NCBI GenBank assembly: GCA_016801885.1
Contig: CM028895.1
Location: forward strand, 9,944,001-10,008,000
Direction of reading: 5' to 3'
DNA length: 64,000 bases
Origin: Toxotes chatareus
Lineage: Eukaryota; Chordata; Actinopteri; Toxotidae
In this document: piece by piece, positions 59,353 through 64,000 of the stretch
How positions within the stretch are numbered: the first letter of the stretch is position 1
Layout: each line of letters begins with the position of its first letter
Notes under the pieces: model-generated
Database searches by the model: none
The model's input: the letters and a program-made list of their open reading frames with translations, nothing else
Told to the model about the DNA's origin: nothing
Translations under genes and position numbers: made by a program

Positions 59353-61524
59353 GCCCACCAAACACACGTTGCCAACGCTTAATGAGAATCATTTACATGT
59401 CAGGATGGTACTCCCAGGGGTGGGGGAGGGGCCACAGTGTTGAGAATTGTGTCACTCACTGGTTCACAGGTTCTCATAATCGGTCTTTTCTCTCACACAG
59501 ACACACACTCATATACATCCACACACACACACACACACACAATGCACAGCGTACAGAAATTCCATAAAAGTCCAAACTTTTCTCAACTGTTTGAACCCGG
59601 TAAAAAAGGGTATGGATCACTTTTTTCCTGTTTGCAGTCTCTCTCTCTTTTTCTTTTTTTTAACTGTTACTGTACTGCACTTAACATGTGCCCCCTCCAT
59701 GACACGAGTCTTCTGATGACAATGAGTTCCTGTCTCTCTCCCGGGTCAAATCTAGAGCTACATCGGTGGCAGTCTGCACTTGTTTTTGGACAAGACCGGG
59801 TCCACAGACTGCCAACGGGACGCTCCGTGACATCATCATTGCCCGACTGCTAGCCTAATGCATTGTTCTGTCAGCAAAAATTAAAGAAATGGATGCTGGT
59901 GCAACTTCAAGGGCACTGCCGACGGGAAACAGAACCCCGTTAAAGGCATGGCAGGGAAAAAAAAGAACCAAAACAAAAAAACTCTCCTCAGTGGGTTTTT
60001 TTGGAAGAGTGGTTATTAGTCCAGTTGGAGAGAACGGGTCATCTCTCTCTTTTTTTTTCACCCTCCTTTTTTTAACCACTCTCACCCTTCTCTAGCACTC
60101 TGGGTGATCATAGAAAAAACTGTACAGCTATTCTTTGTTTCATCCTGACAATATTTACAGCAGCAACAACAATATTTCATACTCTGAAAACGGATTCCAA
60201 GTTTATTTTTCTGATCTCAAGAAGACAGCCATTCAGCACAATACAAAAAGGTAAAGAAACCAAAAGGAAAACTGGTCACAAAACCTGCAAAAAACCTACA
60301 ACTATTGCTCCTAATCTACCAACAACTCACTTATTCAGAATACAGATTTAAACAAAGCCGTCACTAAAAATACCCTCGAGATTTCTTTTATGAAACAATT
60401 GCTAACAGTGCCTTTCAAAGAACCTCCACTACAGTATATATTTTTTTCATAGATTTATATTTTACATTTCTTAAAAAAGGCTATATATGTTTTTCAATAA
60501 TATCCTAAAAATCAAATGACGCCAGAAAAGGAAAACTTGACAAAAATATTTTCAACGCGGTATTAAGGTCTTGCTAATCCTTTTTATTTTTGCACATAAG
60601 TCTTCATTATCCTGAAGTAATCTTTTTAGGCGCAGGAACTCTTTAACTTTAGGGTGGGGTTGCAGGAAGGGGGAGGATGGGGAGCGATAATAATCTGTGC
60701 ATCAGATAAAAGTGTCCTTTCCCTTCTCCTTTGTTTGTGGCGCTTTAGAGCCCTTGGCTGGTGCTTTGAGACTCTGAGACATGAAGGGCCTAGCCCATCC
60801 TTCAGTGAGAAAAGTGTCCGGCTCGCTCTCTCAGGGATCCGGATCTTAAGAAGAACACTGTCTGGGGAGGAGGAGGAGAGGGGAGGGTGACATAATGAAG
60901 GGAGTAGCTCTCTGTCTTTCTCTGCCTCCTTTTGTCAAGCGCTTTGTCTCACTTAGACAAGTCAGCAGGTTAAGCAACCTGCCCCTTTTGATCTTTTGAT
61001 CACACACACAGGCACACTGCAAGCTAATGTCACCAAGGTGAGATCAACAGCTAGCTCGCACGCACTTTTAGAAAGCATTCAAGTCCTCTCATTGCTTCAA
61101 ACTTACCTCATCAAAAGGCCAGCTAACACTAACTGCTTCTTAAAAACCTTAAAAGCCTGAGAGGGTGGATGAAAGTAATAAAACACTAGATTTACATGTA
61201 CAACTCAAGTGGAAAATCTGGGATTAGTATCTCAGGTAAAAGTGAAAGGAATGGCGTTTAACAAACTGGGCACAGTGGCTTCAACAGAATCATACTTTGG
61301 GTCTTAAAAGCTGCCAGCGTGGTACGGTGAGACAGCAGAGCGGAAGGTTTCAGGTGCGTGTCGCTCCTCGCTCTGTGCCTTTGTCCGCGCTCTTTGTAGT
61401 GCTGAGAGCTTCTCCATCTACCCCTGGGGTGAGTGCTCACCTTCGACCTAGCATTGTTGTATTGAGAGAGGAGCTAGATCACTCAAAGGCAGGTGAACAC
61501 AGAGGGAAGGAGCAGTGTGTGAGT

Positions 61525-61553
61525 ACGTGTGTGTGTGTGTGTGTGTGTGTGCG
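61525..61553. repeat. (GT)n microsatellite
   Basis: A GT run within the predicted prox1 3'UTR. Confidence 0.9.
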
Positions 61554-62459
61554 TTGTTTGTGGGGTTAGTTCCACTTGAAGCAGAATTAATGAACGCCTG
61601 TTTTTCAGCTTATATTCACCTCTCTCTTTGCCCTCCTTGAATTATCTTCCTGTCTATGATACTTCTATTTGTATGCATTCAATTATTTATTGTTTCGGCA
61701 ACACCATACTTTAGATTGCCACAGTATTCTGATATATTCAAGTATCAACTCCTTTTGAAATAACTTCATAATGTAATTTACACCTTATATAGGCTAATCA
61801 CATTAAAAACCTGCCATATAAACAGGCTGACTTCATCTCACACATGAGCTAATTACTGGACAGTTCTATAAAAAGGCAAAAAAACAAAACTATGCAGTCG
61901 TTACTTTGTATGTTCACCAATCCTGAACAGATCATTAGATGAATAAGATGCATTTGATAGCTGAACAAATGGTTGTTTTAGTGGCAGCGGTAAAGTTATC
62001 AAAGCTGGTGTGGCTATGGAAATTTAGCCTTTTAAAAGACAGCATGTCACGCACCAAAAGGCCACTTCTGCACCGTTTACTTCATACGTTTTCTGCAGAT
62101 TAATTCCGTTTCCAGTATCGTTGCCAGACTGGTCTTGTGCAGGATAGGCTAGTCACTACAGGCATGTAGAGAAGCCCACTCTCACGGCCCTTGATAAAAA
62201 CCCAAATTGAAACACATTCTGGGCAAGTTGCCCCAGTCAAAAATGAAATAAACAAAAGCAAAGTCCACTTCTGAGATGGACAAACTAAAACAAGTGTAAG
62301 AAGGATGGGAAATGGGGTCAAAATATTTCAGAATCTAAACTCTTGTGGAATAATATTAATAGCAATAATTTATTTTTTTTTTCTGCAACGGCATCAAGGG
62401 ACAAACAAATCTCTACGTGCCAATCTTCAGCAAGCAGTGATGACAAATAATAATCATAA

Positions 62460-62519
62460 ACAACAACAACAACAACAACAATAATAATAATAATTAATAA
62501 TAATAATAAAAATAATAAT
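62460..62519. repeat. (AAC)n(AAT)n trinucleotide repeat
   Basis: Six to seven CAA units followed by AAT units, within the predicted prox1 3'UTR. Confidence 0.9.
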
Positions 62520-63129
62520 GTACACCCAATAAACACAATGCCCTACTTGTGGGGAAACACACTTCAAAACATGGTAGAGCTCAGTAGCTATTTGAAACCA
62601 GTCCAAGTCCCACAGACCAGTACAGACCAGTACCACAAGTCCAGTCTTTGTCCAGTCAATAACCTCACTAGGCCTTGTTTTTGTGTGCATGTGTGTGTAT
62701 GACTGTCCTGTTAGGGACACCTTCAGTAGCACAGTCTGTTGGGCACCCACTTCACTCTTTGCGGGGACAGTTCGCATGGACACCCACTGGATTAGAGGGA
62801 CACCCCTGGGTGCCATTGAATAAAGTCTTTAAGGAACCCAGCCTATGTTCTTAGTAGTGTAAATGGGAACTCAGGAACTCCTTCCACACACTGAGGACTT
62901 AGTTAGTGTTGATCATATAACAGGCCAAAACAGATGAGGGATCACACAGTCCAGAAAACACCCAGTAAGATTAGAGTCTCTTCAGTTCATCAGAATCTTA
63001 GAAAAACAAAACAAATAATAACCATCATGATAATTATCATATAAGAACAACAACACAATAGCTAGGTTATTTAGGAACTGCCACAGAGGCTTTAGATTGG
63101 GAATGCTACTTCATAACTTTCATACGTTC

Positions 63130-63154
63130 AAAAAAAAAAAAAAAAAAAAAAAAA
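63130..63154. repeat. Poly(A) tract
   Basis: About 24 A on the plus strand, which would be poly(U) in the prox1 transcript just downstream of the stop. Confidence 0.85.
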
Positions 63155-63284
63155 CAGAAAATTAAACGTAGAGTTGGAGAAAAAGAAATAAAAACAAAAG
63201 ATAATATCATTCTGAAATGCTATGAAATCAGGGGAAATAAAAAAAAGCGCAAAGCGTTGAGCGAGGAATAGGAGGAGGAGAAAT

Positions 63285-63470
63285 TTACTCGTGTAGAAGC
63301 TCTTGGAGACAGTTGGGGGACTTGAAGATCTCGGGGACCTCGCTGTCCAGTTTGCAGATGACCTTGTAGATGGCCTTCTTCCAGGACGGGTCCACGTCTT
63401 TGCCGGCCACGATGGCATTGAAGAACTCTCTCAGTGTGATTTCGGCCACCTCCAGGAAGCGATCAGGCAC
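63285..63470 (-). CDS. prox1: prox1 last coding exon, C-terminus of the Prospero homeodomain (partial gene)
   Basis: On the minus strand the acceptor cctgtgtctgtaaag precedes GTGCCTGAT at 63470, and the stop TAA is at 63287-63285. It encodes 61 residues, from VPDRFLEVAEITLREFFNAI to DSEVPEIFKSPNCLQELLHE at the C-terminus. This is nearly identical to the end of vertebrate PROX1. Known of the family: the Prospero domain packs on the homeodomain to bind DNA, and PROX1 specifies lymphatic endothelium, hepatoblasts, lens fibre cells and neural progenitors. Upstream exons lie to the right of the window. Its position next to smyd2 and ptpn14 matches vertebrate synteny. Which teleost paralogue (prox1a or prox1b) cannot be decided from 61 residues. 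Confidence 0.97.
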   Translation of the reverse strand: MPDRFLEVAEITLREFFNAIVAGKDVDPSWKKAIYKVICKLDSEVPEIFKSPNCLQELLHE

Positions 63471-64000
63471 CTTTACAGACACAGGAAGAAAAGAATTGGT
63501 TAATCATCCGGACGTTTGATCACTATCAAACGATGAAAGATTTGTGGTAGAAAATATGAAGAAAACACAGTTTTAAACTGTTTAAAACTGCATCACGCTT
63601 CTACAATGCATAACTTCAGCTTCCACTGAACGTTAGCAACGCACACAACAGATGTTTTAGCTAAGTGATTTCACTTTTGTAAATGAAATGGTCCTTGGAA
63701 GCTGCACTTATGACTTTCATTATGATTTTATGCACACAGGTACATACCTTTGACTTCAAAGAACCAGGCATTTTCTACCACATCATCTTTTACCGATGAT
63801 TCAACTAGGACACTTTCATGTCCACCTAACCTAAGTGCTCCAGCTGTCAATCACCCAACACTGTCAACAATTTTTCTTCCAGAACCCTGAACACCTGAAG
63901 TAACTCTTGTCACTTCACAGCTCTTTTTTATTTTCCAGTCTGCAGTAGTTTTTTTTTTTTTTTTTTTTTTGCATTATCTTCAACACTGTCAACTTCTCAG
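63471..64000 (-). other. prox1: prox1 intron (last intron, partial)
   Basis: Noncoding sequence upstream of the last prox1 exon. A poly(T) run lies at about 63949-63970. No other feature was seen. Confidence 0.7.

Larger units (their letters stand above)
58491..63284 (-). other. prox1: prox1 3'UTR, about 4.8 kb (predicted)
   Basis: This stretch lies directly after the prox1 stop codon on the minus strand and has no supported ORF. PROX1 transcripts are known for long 3'UTRs. It holds CA/CG, GT, AAC/AAT and poly(A) simple repeats. The end point rests only on poly(A) signals, so the true UTR may be shorter. Confidence 0.5.

Overview
The window is teleost-like nuclear DNA: compact GT-AG introns, long CA and GA microsatellites, several fish-type MITEs, and three genes in the vertebrate order PTPN14 - SMYD2 - PROX1. 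No prokaryotic or viral genes were seen. No CDS in the window is both complete and single-exon.

Layout. (1) Positions 220-8676, plus strand: the last nine coding exons of ptpn14, a non-receptor tyrosine phosphatase. They cover the linker with two PPxY motifs and the whole catalytic domain; the FERM part lies off the left edge. Its 3'UTR runs to about 10590. (2) Positions 11234-17936, minus strand: a complete 12-exon smyd2 lysine methyltransferase gene of 433 codons. ptpn14 and smyd2 are tail to tail, with facing poly(A) signals 35 bp apart. smyd2 intron 9 looks like a U12-type AT-AC intron. (3) About 18.1-31.1 kb: noncoding DNA with a LINE-like 3' tail, MITE copies, two CA arrays over 100 bp, and a diverged local duplication. 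(4) About 31149-51980: one continuous AT-rich minisatellite of about 20.8 kb. Its main unit is 76 bp. The left edge keeps a 38-bp period that looks like the ancestral form, and the right half carries higher-order duplications of about 1.3 kb and 2.1-2.3 kb. A hairpin-ended sequence that may be a transposon terminus follows on the right. (5) About 52.3-58.4 kb: noncoding DNA with microsatellites and a few stretches that may be conserved enhancers. (6) Positions 58.47-63.28 kb: probable long prox1 3'UTR, then the last prox1 coding exon (63285-63470, minus), which encodes the C-terminus of the Prospero domain.

The three genes do not form an operon or pathway. PTPN14 restrains YAP through its PPxY motifs, SMYD2 methylates histones and other proteins including p53, and PROX1 is a lymphatic, liver, lens and neural transcription factor. 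The main anomaly is the giant minisatellite, which sits in the gap that should hold prox1 long-range regulatory DNA. Exon boundaries were worked out by hand from splice signals, reading frame and recalled family alignments. No search was run.
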